From Chitinophaga cymbidii (GTDB lineage: Bacteria; Bacteroidota; Bacteroidia; Chitinophagales; Chitinophagaceae), in the NCBI RefSeq assembly GCF_007992715.1, contig NZ_BKAU01000002.1, positions 558,001 through 622,000 on the forward strand: 64,000 nucleotides of DNA, in the 5' to 3' direction. How positions within the stretch are numbered: position 1 is the stretch's first letter; each line of letters begins with the position of its first letter. A program made the translations under genes and the position numbers. Shown one piece after another: positions 1 through 7,173 of this stretch. The notes under the pieces were generated by a model. That model was not told the DNA's origin, searched no databases, and saw only the letters and a list, made by a program, of their open reading frames with translations.

Positions 1-855
1 GTAACGGCCACGCTCAAACCAAAAGCCGGTCAGCTGAAAGAAGTGGTGGTGAAAAGGAATGCCGAGCGTGACAGGTGGATGAAGGTGTTCAGGGAAACAT
101 TCCTCGGCAAGAGCAATAACGCCAGACAATGCACGATCCTGAACGACGAGATCATCGATCTGCAGTACAACATGGTCAGTAACAGGCTTAGCGCCGCTTC
201 CGACGATTTCATCATCATCGAGAACAAGGCGCTCGGGTATAAGATCAGGTTCCTGCTGATCAATTTCGACATAAACTTCAGAACAGGCTATTCCATTTAT
301 TATGGTAATCCCCTGTTCGAACCGATGCGGCCGAAGAACAAAAGGCAGGAGAAAAAATGGCTGGCCGCCAGAGAGAAAGCCTGGAACGGCTCCTCCACTC
401 AGTTCTTTAACAGTCTTGTTCATCACCGTTTACAGGAAGACGGATTCGAAGTGCGGAAGCTGGTGAGAAAGGAGCGGAGCAAAGATTTTGAGCCGCCGGC
501 GGGAAACGACAGCGCAAAGGTGCTGAAGCCCGGCCTGTTCTCCCGGCACGTCAGCTACCTGTACACCGCCATCCTGCCGTACGACAGCATCTACCGGAAA
601 ACGGACAGCGGCTATGTGCTTCATTTCCACGACTACCTGCACGTCACCTACACGAAAGAAAAGGAGGGCAGGGATTACCTCGGTGAAGGCAGCAAAGCCA
701 AACCGGGCGACCAGCTTTCGGTGATGAGCATCCTGGAACCGGAAGTGCCGCTGGACATGAACGGCATACTGGAATCGCCCGTCAACGTGCTGTACGAACA
801 ATACTGGGGATGGGAAAAAATGGCGGAAATGCTGCCGCTGAACTATAAACGCTGA
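1..855 (+). CDS. Carboxypeptidase-regulatory-like domain protein, 5' end cut off by the window
   Basis: The frame is open from base 1, so the true start lies upstream and 284 residues are visible. The first visible residues, TLKPKAGQLKEVVVKR, look like the end of a CarboxypepD_reg-like beta-sandwich, as in many Bacteroidota surface proteins. The remainder is a charged, Tyr/Phe-rich domain with no catalytic motif I recognise. It ends 22 bp before a BlaI-like repressor on the same strand and may share its operon. The domain call rests only on the short N-terminal remnant, and the role is unknown. Confidence 0.7.
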   Translation, partial: VTATLKPKAGQLKEVVVKRNAERDRWMKVFRETFLGKSNNARQCTILNDEIIDLQYNMVSNRLSAASDDFIIIENKALGYKIRFLLINFDINFRTGYSIYYGNPLFEPMRPKNKRQEKKWLAAREKAWNGSSTQFFNSLVHHRLQEDGFEVRKLVRKERSKDFEPPAGNDSAKVLKPGLFSRHVSYLYTAILPYDSIYRKTDSGYVLHFHDYLHVTYTKEKEGRDYLGEGSKAKPGDQLSVMSILEPEVPLDMNGILESPVNVLYEQYWGWEKMAEMLPLNYKR

Positions 856-877
856 TATCAATTTCAATCCTTTTTAT

Positions 878-1237
878 ATGGAAAAACTTACCAAACAGGA
901 AGAAGCAGCCATGCAGGCGATATGGAAAGCCGGAAAAGGCTTCGTGAAGGATTTCCTGGAAGCGCACGCCGCCCCGGCGCCTCCTTACACCACACTGGCG
1001 TCCACTATTAAAAACCTGGAGAAGAAGGGGTATGTGGACGCAAAGAAGATTGGTAACGTTTATGAATATACGCCAACCATCGGAGAGGGCGAATACAAAA
1101 AGAAGTTCATGAACGGGTTCGTGAAGGACTACTTCGAGAATTCCTACAAGGAGCTGGTCACCTTTTTCGCAAAGGACAAGAAGATCAGTCCGGATGAGCT
1201 GAAAGAGATCATCAACATGATCGAGAACAAGAAATAA
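878..1237 (+). CDS. BlaI/MecI/CopY-family transcriptional repressor
   Basis: 119 residues, the usual size for the family. The first 70 or so residues form the winged helix-turn-helix (KLTKQEEAAMQAIW at the start, then TLASTIKNLEKKGYV as the recognition region and wing entry). The C-terminal helices (KDYFENSYKELVTFFAKD) correspond to the dimerisation and protease-sensitive part of BlaI. Family members are dimeric repressors inactivated through a partner membrane protease of the BlaR1 type, and such a protein follows 25 bp downstream. The inducing signal cannot be read from the sequence. A beta-lactamase is not visible nearby, so a general cell-envelope role is as likely as resistance. Confidence 0.9.
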   Translation: MEKLTKQEEAAMQAIWKAGKGFVKDFLEAHAAPAPPYTTLASTIKNLEKKGYVDAKKIGNVYEYTPTIGEGEYKKKFMNGFVKDYFENSYKELVTFFAKDKKISPDELKEIINMIENKK

Positions 1238-1262
1238 GATTCATGGCGTAAACAACCGAGGC

Positions 1263-3140
1263 ATGTCTGAACTGATTTTATACCTGATCAAAGCAAATAT
1301 TGCGCTTTGCATGTTCTACCTGGCTTACCGCCTGGGCTTGCGCAGATTGACCTTTTATACCCTCAACCGGTACTTCCTGTTGTCCGGCATCGTTTTTTCC
1401 TCCCTTTTCCCGCTGGTGGACGTGAATGATTTTGTGAACCGTCATGAAACGCTGGCGCAGCAGGCCGTTATTTATCTGCCGGATTTCAACGCATGGCAGC
1501 AGGCGGCGCAGCCGGAGCCTTTCAGCATCTGGACCTTCATGGAATGGATGTTCTGGGCCGGTGTGGCCGTGATGGCGGTGCGCCTGGGCGTTCAGCTGGT
1601 TTCCCTGCTGTTCCTGCACCGGAAAACAAGCTCCGCCAATATCCTGGACCGCCGGGTGCGGCTGATGCGTGCCTCCATGAACCCGTTCTCTTTCTTCCGC
1701 CATATATACGTGAATCCATCGTTACATGGCCCCGATGAGTTAAAAGCCATTCTGCAGCACGAGTCCATTCACGTAAGGGAATGGCACTCTGCAGATGTGC
1801 TGATGAGCGAGCTGAACCAGGTGTTCTACTGGTTCAATCCCGGCGCATGGCTGATGAAAACGGCGGTGAAGGAAAACCTCGAGTTCCTGACGGACCGTAC
1901 CATGCTCCGCACCGGCGTAGACCGGAAGGCGTACCAGTACAGCCTTGTGCAGGTAAGCGCGGCGCAGTTCGCCGCCGGCATTGCCAACAACTTTAATTTC
2001 TCTCATCTTAAAAACCGCATCAAAATGATGAACAAGCAAAGATCATCACGCTTTCATATTACCCGTTACGCCATTCTGGGTTGCATCGTGTGCGGCGTTC
2101 TTTTATCCCTGAACTTTACCAAAGCGGGTACCGTTGTGCAAGAAGCGGTACAGGAAGTGAAGGAAGCGATCATAGAAAAGCCGGTGGATACTATCGCCCC
2201 GCCGGCTAAAGCTCCCGTTGTTGTGGAGGAAAAGAAACCCGCGCTCAAAGGAAAAGCATCCGGCATCGTTATCACCACGGAGAAGATCAACGAAGAAATA
2301 TCCGCCGCGCCGCAGGCTGAATCCGCCCCTGTAGCTACCACTTTCGGTGGTGAACCGGCGAAGATCAGGATAGGCGGGATGAGTGGTGATACTTCAAAGC
2401 AGCCCCTGATCCTGGTGGATGGAAAGGTGATGGAAAGAAATCTGAACGGTGTATTGCTGGAAGATATCGATCCTAATACCATACAATCCATCACCGTGCT
2501 CAAGGATCAGTCCGCCACCGCTATTTACGGCACAAAAGCAGCCAACGGCGTGATCCTGATCTCCACCAAAGCCAAAGCAAAAGAAAAGAACCCCGCGCTG
2601 CAGGAAGTGACCGTAGTGGGATATGGAAAAAAAGATAAGGACGATGTTGATTTCGGAGCGGTGAGCGAAGACGGCACACGTTCGCTGAAAGGTGTGGTAG
2701 TAGTAGGTTACGGCTCGAAAGAAGCTGCCACAACGGTAGAAGGCAAGCCCGGTTCACAGGTGAAAGTGGAGAACATTTCACTGGATGGTAAGCCCGCGCC
2801 GGACCTCAGCGCTAAAACGGTCAACGGTGTAAAGGTGGAAAACATCAGCCTGGAAGACGTAATGGCCAAAAAAGCCGCCGCCACGATCAGCGAATTCAAA
2901 ACCTACCCGAACCCGACCAGCGGCACCGTGAACGTTTCATTCCAGCTGAAGGACAAGGTGGATAAGGGTTACATTGAAGTAACGGATGCCAGCGGCAAGC
3001 CGGTATACCGCAAATCCATCAACGGCCTCACGGGCAATTACAACGGGCAGATCGATCTGGGCCGTTTCCCCGCGGGCGTTTATTACCTCGTGCTCGCGAA
3101 AGACAAAGCCAGGATATCTTCCAAAATTGTGAAGAAATAA
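1263..3140 (+). CDS. BlaR1-like M56 metallopeptidase with SusC-plug-like and type IX sorting segments
   Basis: 625 residues. Three hydrophobic N-terminal segments (about residues 1-120) precede the M56 zinc site HESIH near residue 166, and another membrane span lies near 265-285 (YAILGCIVCGVLLSL). After it come elements normally found in TonB-dependent receptors: a plug-like stretch PLILVDGK...SATAIYGTKAANGVI (about 379-437) and two VVGYG motifs. The last 80 residues (TYPNPTSGTVNVSF...GVYYLVLAK...SSKIVKK) match a type A type IX secretion sorting domain. It sits 25 bp behind the BlaI-like gene, so signalling by proteolysis of that repressor is the expected role. Combining a polytopic membrane protease with a sorting tail is odd; see findings. 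Confidence 0.88.
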   Translation: MSELILYLIKANIALCMFYLAYRLGLRRLTFYTLNRYFLLSGIVFSSLFPLVDVNDFVNRHETLAQQAVIYLPDFNAWQQAAQPEPFSIWTFMEWMFWAGVAVMAVRLGVQLVSLLFLHRKTSSANILDRRVRLMRASMNPFSFFRHIYVNPSLHGPDELKAILQHESIHVREWHSADVLMSELNQVFYWFNPGAWLMKTAVKENLEFLTDRTMLRTGVDRKAYQYSLVQVSAAQFAAGIANNFNFSHLKNRIKMMNKQRSSRFHITRYAILGCIVCGVLLSLNFTKAGTVVQEAVQEVKEAIIEKPVDTIAPPAKAPVVVEEKKPALKGKASGIVITTEKINEEISAAPQAESAPVATTFGGEPAKIRIGGMSGDTSKQPLILVDGKVMERNLNGVLLEDIDPNTIQSITVLKDQSATAIYGTKAANGVILISTKAKAKEKNPALQEVTVVGYGKKDKDDVDFGAVSEDGTRSLKGVVVVGYGSKEAATTVEGKPGSQVKVENISLDGKPAPDLSAKTVNGVKVENISLEDVMAKKAAATISEFKTYPNPTSGTVNVSFQLKDKVDKGYIEVTDASGKPVYRKSINGLTGNYNGQIDLGRFPAGVYYLVLAKDKARISSKIVKK

Positions 3141-3143
3141 GTA

Positions 3144-4181
3144 TTAGCGGACGCTCCTGGCGCAGCGGAACCCGAGGTTCGACAAACCTGATTCCGGCGT
3201 CGTTTTCATCCGCGCGGAAACCCGGTACCCCCGGCAATATTCATCGCTGCACATAAAAGAGCCGCCGCGGATCACACGCTTGGGCGAGTTGGGGTCCGCC
3301 GGATCATAAGGCGTATCCGGGCCTCCGGGGTTGGCGGCGCCGGGCTGCACTTCGTTATAGTAGTTGCTGGCGTACCAGTCCGCCGTCCACTCCCAAACGT
3401 TGCCGGACATGTCGTACAGCTTGTAACCGTTGGCCGCGAAGGATTTCACCGGCGCGATGTTATAAAATCCATCCGATTCCGTGTTTTCATAAGGGAAATG
3501 CCCGCTCCATATATTGGCTTTGGCTTTGCCCACCTGCGGAAGCTCCGTACCCCAGGGAAAGGGTTGCCCCTTCAGGTTTCCCCTGGCCGCAAACTCCCAT
3601 TCGGCTTCTGTGGGCAGCCGCTTGCCCGCCCATTTGGCGTAAGCCTGCGCATCTTCCCAGGAAACATGTATGACAGGAAATTGATCTTTTCCGTTGATAT
3701 CGCTGCCCGGCCCTTCGGGGTGCTGCCAGTCCGCCCCCAGCTCAAAACGCCACCACTGCCCCACATTGTTCAGGTCCACCGCATGATCGGTAGGCGTGAA
3801 CACCAGTGAGCCCGGCAACAGCATGGAGCTGTCCGGTTCCGGGGAGCCCGGCGGCAGGCTGCGCATATATTCTTCTTTACTGATCGGCCTTTCCGCCGTT
3901 GTGATGTAGCCCGTAGCTTTTACGAACGCCCTGAATTCCGCGTTGGTCACCTCATGCTCATCGATCCAGAAAGAATCGATCTTCACCGCATGCCGCGGAT
4001 ATTCATCCGGCATGCCGGTATTGTCGTCCGCCCCCATTTCATATTCACCCCCCGGAATGAGGACCATCGGGTTCAGTTGCGCTATAACAGGCGGTACGGC
4101 TACCTGTTGCTGTTCCGGAGCGGCCGTATGGCAGGCCGCGAGCAGGGAAATTCCAATAACGGTGGAGTAAAGCTTCATCAT
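3144..4181 (-). CDS. Formylglycine-generating enzyme (sulfatase-modifying factor), predicted lipoprotein
   Basis: 345 residues from the chosen ATG; the frame stays open to 4217, but the 4181/4178 ATGs place a lipoprotein signal at the N-terminus (KLYSTVIGISLLAAC). The FGE-sulfatase domain follows (MVLIPGGEYEMGADD, then DSFWIDEHEVTNAEFRAF). Near the C-terminus RGGSFMCSDEYCRGYR carries two cysteines, C311 and C316, with the same spacing as the catalytic pair of characterised FGEs, and the GFRCAR ending is also conserved. Such enzymes oxidise a sulfatase active-site Cys or Ser context to formylglycine, though many SUMF1-like proteins lack the cysteines and do other work. No sulfatase gene adjoins it. 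It is divergent from the GH1 gene. Confidence 0.85.
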   Translation of the reverse strand: MMKLYSTVIGISLLAACHTAAPEQQQVAVPPVIAQLNPMVLIPGGEYEMGADDNTGMPDEYPRHAVKIDSFWIDEHEVTNAEFRAFVKATGYITTAERPISKEEYMRSLPPGSPEPDSSMLLPGSLVFTPTDHAVDLNNVGQWWRFELGADWQHPEGPGSDINGKDQFPVIHVSWEDAQAYAKWAGKRLPTEAEWEFAARGNLKGQPFPWGTELPQVGKAKANIWSGHFPYENTESDGFYNIAPVKSFAANGYKLYDMSGNVWEWTADWYASNYYNEVQPGAANPGGPDTPYDPADPNSPKRVIRGGSFMCSDEYCRGYRVSARMKTTPESGLSNLGFRCARSVR

Positions 4182-4187
4182 ACTGCA

Positions 4188-4217
4188 CAAATTTACATCG
4201 CAGGATCGTGAAATCAA
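4188..4217 (-). promoter_or_regulatory. Putative promoter of the FGE-like gene
   Basis: On the minus strand TTG (4215-4217), a 19-base spacer and TAAATTTG (4188-4195) match the Bacteroidota -33/-7 arrangement. The predicted transcript start falls almost on the chosen ATG, so the message would be leaderless or nearly so. This supports the internal start over the upstream one. Confidence 0.4.
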
Positions 4218-4324
4218 TGCCGCAAGCCCGGATTGTCAAATTGTTAAATTAATGCGGAAATGCGGCCGCCACTGCCCGAAGCGGCCATATTATACGTATT
4301 TTGATCTCTAATCATCAATTCAAC

Positions 4325-5677
4325 ATGTCTTTCAGCCGTAGCGACTTTGGCACTGATTTCAAATGGGGCGTGGTGATCTCCGCTTTTCAGAACGAAGGCG
4401 CGTTTGATGCGGACGGCAAGGGGCTTTCTATCTGGGACGCTTTCACGCGCCGCAAAGGCAAGATCAAAGACAGCACGCATGCCTGCACGGCCTGTGATTT
4501 TTACAGCCTTTACCTCGAAGATATCCGGCTGGCGAAGCAAATGGGCTTTGATGTTTTCCGTTTCTCCCTTTCCTGGCCGCGCATCCTGCCGGACGGCGCC
4601 GGCCGCGTGAACCAGACCGGCATCGACTTTTACCACAAAGTGATAGACGCCTGCCTCGAAGCCGGCCTGGAGCCTTATGTGACGCTGTACCACTGGGATC
4701 TCCCGCTGGCGCTGGAACAAAAGGGCGGATGGTGCCACCGCGGCACGGTGCATGCGTTCGAGGATTTCGCAACCCTCTGCGCCCGCGCGTACGGCCACAA
4801 AGTGAAGAACTGGATCGTGCTGAACGAGCCTTTCGGGTTTACGTCGCTGGGCTATATGCTCGGTGTGCATGCGCCGGGGAAATTCGGGCTGTCCTATTTC
4901 CTGCCCGCCGTGCATCACGTAACGATGGCGCAGGCCGCCGGTGGGCGTGTGCTGCGGGCGGAAGTACCGCAGGCGAGGATCGGCACTACCTATTCCTGCT
5001 CGCATATCATTCCCTACACACAGAATAACAATGACCAGCAGGCTGCCAGGCGCGCCGATGCGCTGTTCAACCGCCTTTTTATTGAGCCCGCACTGGGACT
5101 GGGATATCCGGTGGATGCGTTTCCGCTGCTGCAGCGCATCGAGCGGCGTTATGCGTTATGGCGGGATTGGGACAAGCTGGCGTTTGATTTTGATTTCATC
5201 GGGATACAGAACTATTTTCCGCTGGTGGTGCGGTACAATGCTTTTATGCCGTATGTGCAGGTGTCTGAAGTGAAGGCGCGTTATCGCAATGTGCCGCTTA
5301 CATCGCTGGGCTGGGAGATCAGCGGGAACGGCATGTACAATATCCTGCGGCAGTTCGCGGCATATGACGGTGTAAAGGAGCTGATCGTTACGGAAAGCGG
5401 CGCGGCGTTCGATGATCAATTGCTCAACGGAAGGGTGGAGGACGAATCACGCATACAATACTTCCGCGAGTATCTCGAATCGGTGCTGCACGCAAAACGT
5501 GCGGGCGTTCCCGTTACAGGTTATTTTGTGTGGACGCTGACCGATAATTTTGAATGGGCCGAAGGTTACCGCGCAAAGTTCGGGCTGGTGCATGTGGATT
5601 TTGAAACGCAGCAGCGTACGGTGAAAGCCTCCGGCCAGTGGTTCCGCCAGCTGCTCAACGCATCTTCACCGGGCTGA
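4325..5677 (+). CDS. Glycoside hydrolase family 1 beta-glucosidase
   Basis: 450 residues from the ATG at 4325; the longer frame begins with TTG and adds eight unconvincing residues. The family 1 signatures are present: FKWGVVISAFQNEG near the start, TLYHWDLP, the acid/base motif LNEPFGF near residue 167 and the nucleophile motif VTESGAAFDD near residue 355, followed by GYFVWTLTDNFEWAEGY near the C-terminus. No signal peptide is visible, so it is probably cytoplasmic and acts on imported beta-glucosides or disaccharides. The stop overlaps the convergent AraC-like gene by 23 bp. Confidence 0.93.
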   Translation: MSFSRSDFGTDFKWGVVISAFQNEGAFDADGKGLSIWDAFTRRKGKIKDSTHACTACDFYSLYLEDIRLAKQMGFDVFRFSLSWPRILPDGAGRVNQTGIDFYHKVIDACLEAGLEPYVTLYHWDLPLALEQKGGWCHRGTVHAFEDFATLCARAYGHKVKNWIVLNEPFGFTSLGYMLGVHAPGKFGLSYFLPAVHHVTMAQAAGGRVLRAEVPQARIGTTYSCSHIIPYTQNNNDQQAARRADALFNRLFIEPALGLGYPVDAFPLLQRIERRYALWRDWDKLAFDFDFIGIQNYFPLVVRYNAFMPYVQVSEVKARYRNVPLTSLGWEISGNGMYNILRQFAAYDGVKELIVTESGAAFDDQLLNGRVEDESRIQYFREYLESVLHAKRAGVPVTGYFVWTLTDNFEWAEGYRAKFGLVHVDFETQQRTVKASGQWFRQLLNASSPG

Positions 5678-6038
5678 CCCCGAATTTCTTCTTGAACGAA
5701 TGACTGAAATGCGACAATGAAGCATATCCTGTTTCGTACGCGATATCCGTTAATGATTTATCTCCTTCCAATACATCCTGCTTCGCCAGTTCCAGCCGGT
5801 GATCGCTCAGGTAACCAAAAACAGAATTGGCGAACACCTGCCGGAAGCCCGCTTTCAGCTTGAACTCGTTCAATCCCGCGCGGATGGCGAGCGCCGGCAG
5901 GGTAGGCGGGTTGCGGATGTCTTGCAGGATGATGTCCCGCGCCAGCCGCACGTTGCGGATGTCCGCGGTGGACAGCTTTACGATCCGCTCCTCCCTGAAC
6001 AGCACTTCCCGCGAATCGTTGGTGATCACTACGCTCAT
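5655..6038 (-). CDS. Short AraC-type DNA-binding protein without sensor domain
   Basis: 127 residues from the ATG at 6038; an upstream TTG would give 150. The C-terminal 100 residues are a two-helix-turn-helix AraC domain (ALAIRAGLNEFKLKAGFRQV and SLTDIAYETGYASLSHFSHS, ending KKFGVSPVKMR). Typical family members are about 280-330 residues with an N-terminal sensor, which is absent here. It is therefore either a solo regulator like MarA/SoxS or the remnant of a longer gene. It overlaps the convergent GH1 gene and is divergent from the acyltransferase at 6140. Confidence 0.8.
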   Translation of the reverse strand: MSVVITNDSREVLFREERIVKLSTADIRNVRLARDIILQDIRNPPTLPALAIRAGLNEFKLKAGFRQVFANSVFGYLSDHRLELAKQDVLEGDKSLTDIAYETGYASLSHFSHSFKKKFGVSPVKMR

Positions 6039-6088
6039 ATAAACAATAACGGAATTGGCGGCAGCTACCCCTATGCCCGCCAAAAAAA

Positions 6089-6104
6089 TATAATCCCGAT
6101 TATA
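6089..6104. promoter_or_regulatory. 16-bp palindrome in the divergent region (operator candidate)
   Basis: TATAATC-CC-GATTATA is a perfect 7-bp inverted repeat between the AraC-like gene (start 6038, minus) and the acyltransferase (start 6140, plus). Its position suits an operator or overlapping promoter elements; binding is inferred only. Confidence 0.35.
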
Positions 6105-6139
6105 CAACTGCGAAACAAAAGCGCAATGGAAATTGCAGC

Positions 6140-7000
6140 ATGAACCTGAAACACCTCGCGCTAACGCCTGTTCTCGCTGTCGCCGGTTTGCTGAACCTGC
6201 TGCCGTATTTCATGCGGAAGGGTTTGCAGCAGCTGATATTCACCCTCCTGTTCCGGGTGTTCAACTACCGCTACAACGTAGTGCTGCAGAATTTATCCCG
6301 CTCACTGCCCGGAAAATCCTATGCGGAAATCAAAGCGATCGCTATAAAATTCTACCGGCATTTCAGCGGGCTTTTCCTGGAGATCACCGCTTTGATGGTA
6401 ACGCCGGCAAAACGGCTGAAGCGCCACCTGCATATCGTCAATCCCGAACTGCCGGCCGCATACTGGCATCAAAGAAATGTTGTGCTGATGCTCGGGCATT
6501 ACGGGAACTGGGAATGCCTGAACGTGTTGCCGCAATTTTTTCCGGTGGATGTATACGCTGTATACAAGCCGCTTTCCAGCGGATATTTTGATTCGCTGAT
6601 GTACCACGTCCGCACCCGCTTCGGGATGAAGCTGCTGCCGGCGGGGCAGGTGGCGCGCCATATGCTGCTGCACCGGGATCAGCCCAACGTGTATATTTTC
6701 ATTGCGGACCAGTCGCCGCCCCCCGGCGCAAAATGTAAAGTGGATTTCCTGCACCAGCCTACCAGCCTGTTCGCGGGTGCGGAAAAGCTGGCGAAGGCAG
6801 CGGATGCAGTGGTGTTGTATACGACCGTGAAAAAAAATGAACAGCTGCGGAGATGGGAAGTGTCTTTTTCATTGCTGACGGAGGAGCCTGCCACGCATGA
6901 GATCATGCGGTCTTTTGCGGCGCACCTGGAGCGGGACATCCTGCATGATCCGCCTTACTGGCTGTGGACGCACCGCCGCTGGAAACATCAAAATCAATGA
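6140..7000 (+). CDS. LpxL/HtrB-like lysophospholipid or lipid A acyltransferase
   Basis: 286 residues. The N-terminus is a membrane anchor (LALTPVLAVAGLLNLLPYF). VLMLGHYGNWECLNV carries the H-x4-D/E acyl-transfer motif as HYGNWE, and FIADQSPPPGAKCKVDFL matches the second conserved block of Kdo-lipid A acyltransferases. It is expected to add a secondary acyl chain to a lipid at the inner face of the cytoplasmic membrane. A second homologue lies in the pigment cluster (36094-36975). The stop codon overlaps the start of a 31-codon ORF (ATGA). Confidence 0.88.
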   Translation: MNLKHLALTPVLAVAGLLNLLPYFMRKGLQQLIFTLLFRVFNYRYNVVLQNLSRSLPGKSYAEIKAIAIKFYRHFSGLFLEITALMVTPAKRLKRHLHIVNPELPAAYWHQRNVVLMLGHYGNWECLNVLPQFFPVDVYAVYKPLSSGYFDSLMYHVRTRFGMKLLPAGQVARHMLLHRDQPNVYIFIADQSPPPGAKCKVDFLHQPTSLFAGAEKLAKAADAVVLYTTVKKNEQLRRWEVSFSLLTEEPATHEIMRSFAAHLERDILHDPPYWLWTHRRWKHQNQ

Positions 7001-7092
7001 ATATGCTGTTGTTGATAATTGCCGTTATTTGTATGCTGCTGCTCGTGCCGGGCCTTTTGCTTGTTGTGTTTCATGAAGAACGCGGCAGGTAA
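6997..7092 (+). CDS. Possible 31-residue single-span membrane peptide
   Basis: The ATG shares an ATGA overlap with the acyltransferase stop, which suggests translational coupling. The product is MNMLLLIIAVICMLLLVPGL followed by LLVVFHEERGR: one hydrophobic helix and a short charged tail. I know no family for it. Its last codons and stop are part of the 5' arm of the long hairpin at 7079-7170. It could be a genuine small membrane protein or a chance frame; conservation of the peptide in related genomes would decide. Confidence 0.45.
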   Translation: MNMLLLIIAVICMLLLVPGLLLVVFHEERGR

Positions 7093-7170
7093 AAGGAAGA
7101 TCAGTTTTGGGGTGAGAATGTATAAAGGTTTATCAGTGCAAGTCTGATCCTCCGGTTTACCTGCCGCGTT
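7079..7170. terminator. Long 25-bp near-continuous hairpin between convergent genes
   Basis: A perfect 15-bp inverted repeat (AACGCGGCAGGTAAA at 7079-7093 with TTTACCTGCCGCGTT at 7156-7170) continues inward with a 9-of-10 stem (7095-7104 with 7144-7153) around a 39-base loop. It lies between the plus-strand acyltransferase/small ORF and the minus-strand barrel gene, so a bidirectional terminator is the simplest reading. It is much longer than a normal terminator stem and could instead be a small palindromic mobile element; see findings. Confidence 0.6.
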
Positions 7171-7173
7171 GTT

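Noticed and set aside
1263..3140. Beta-lactam resistance locus
   Set aside because: A BlaI/BlaR1-like pair is present but no beta-lactamase or PBP gene is seen, and the sensor has no penicillin-binding domain.
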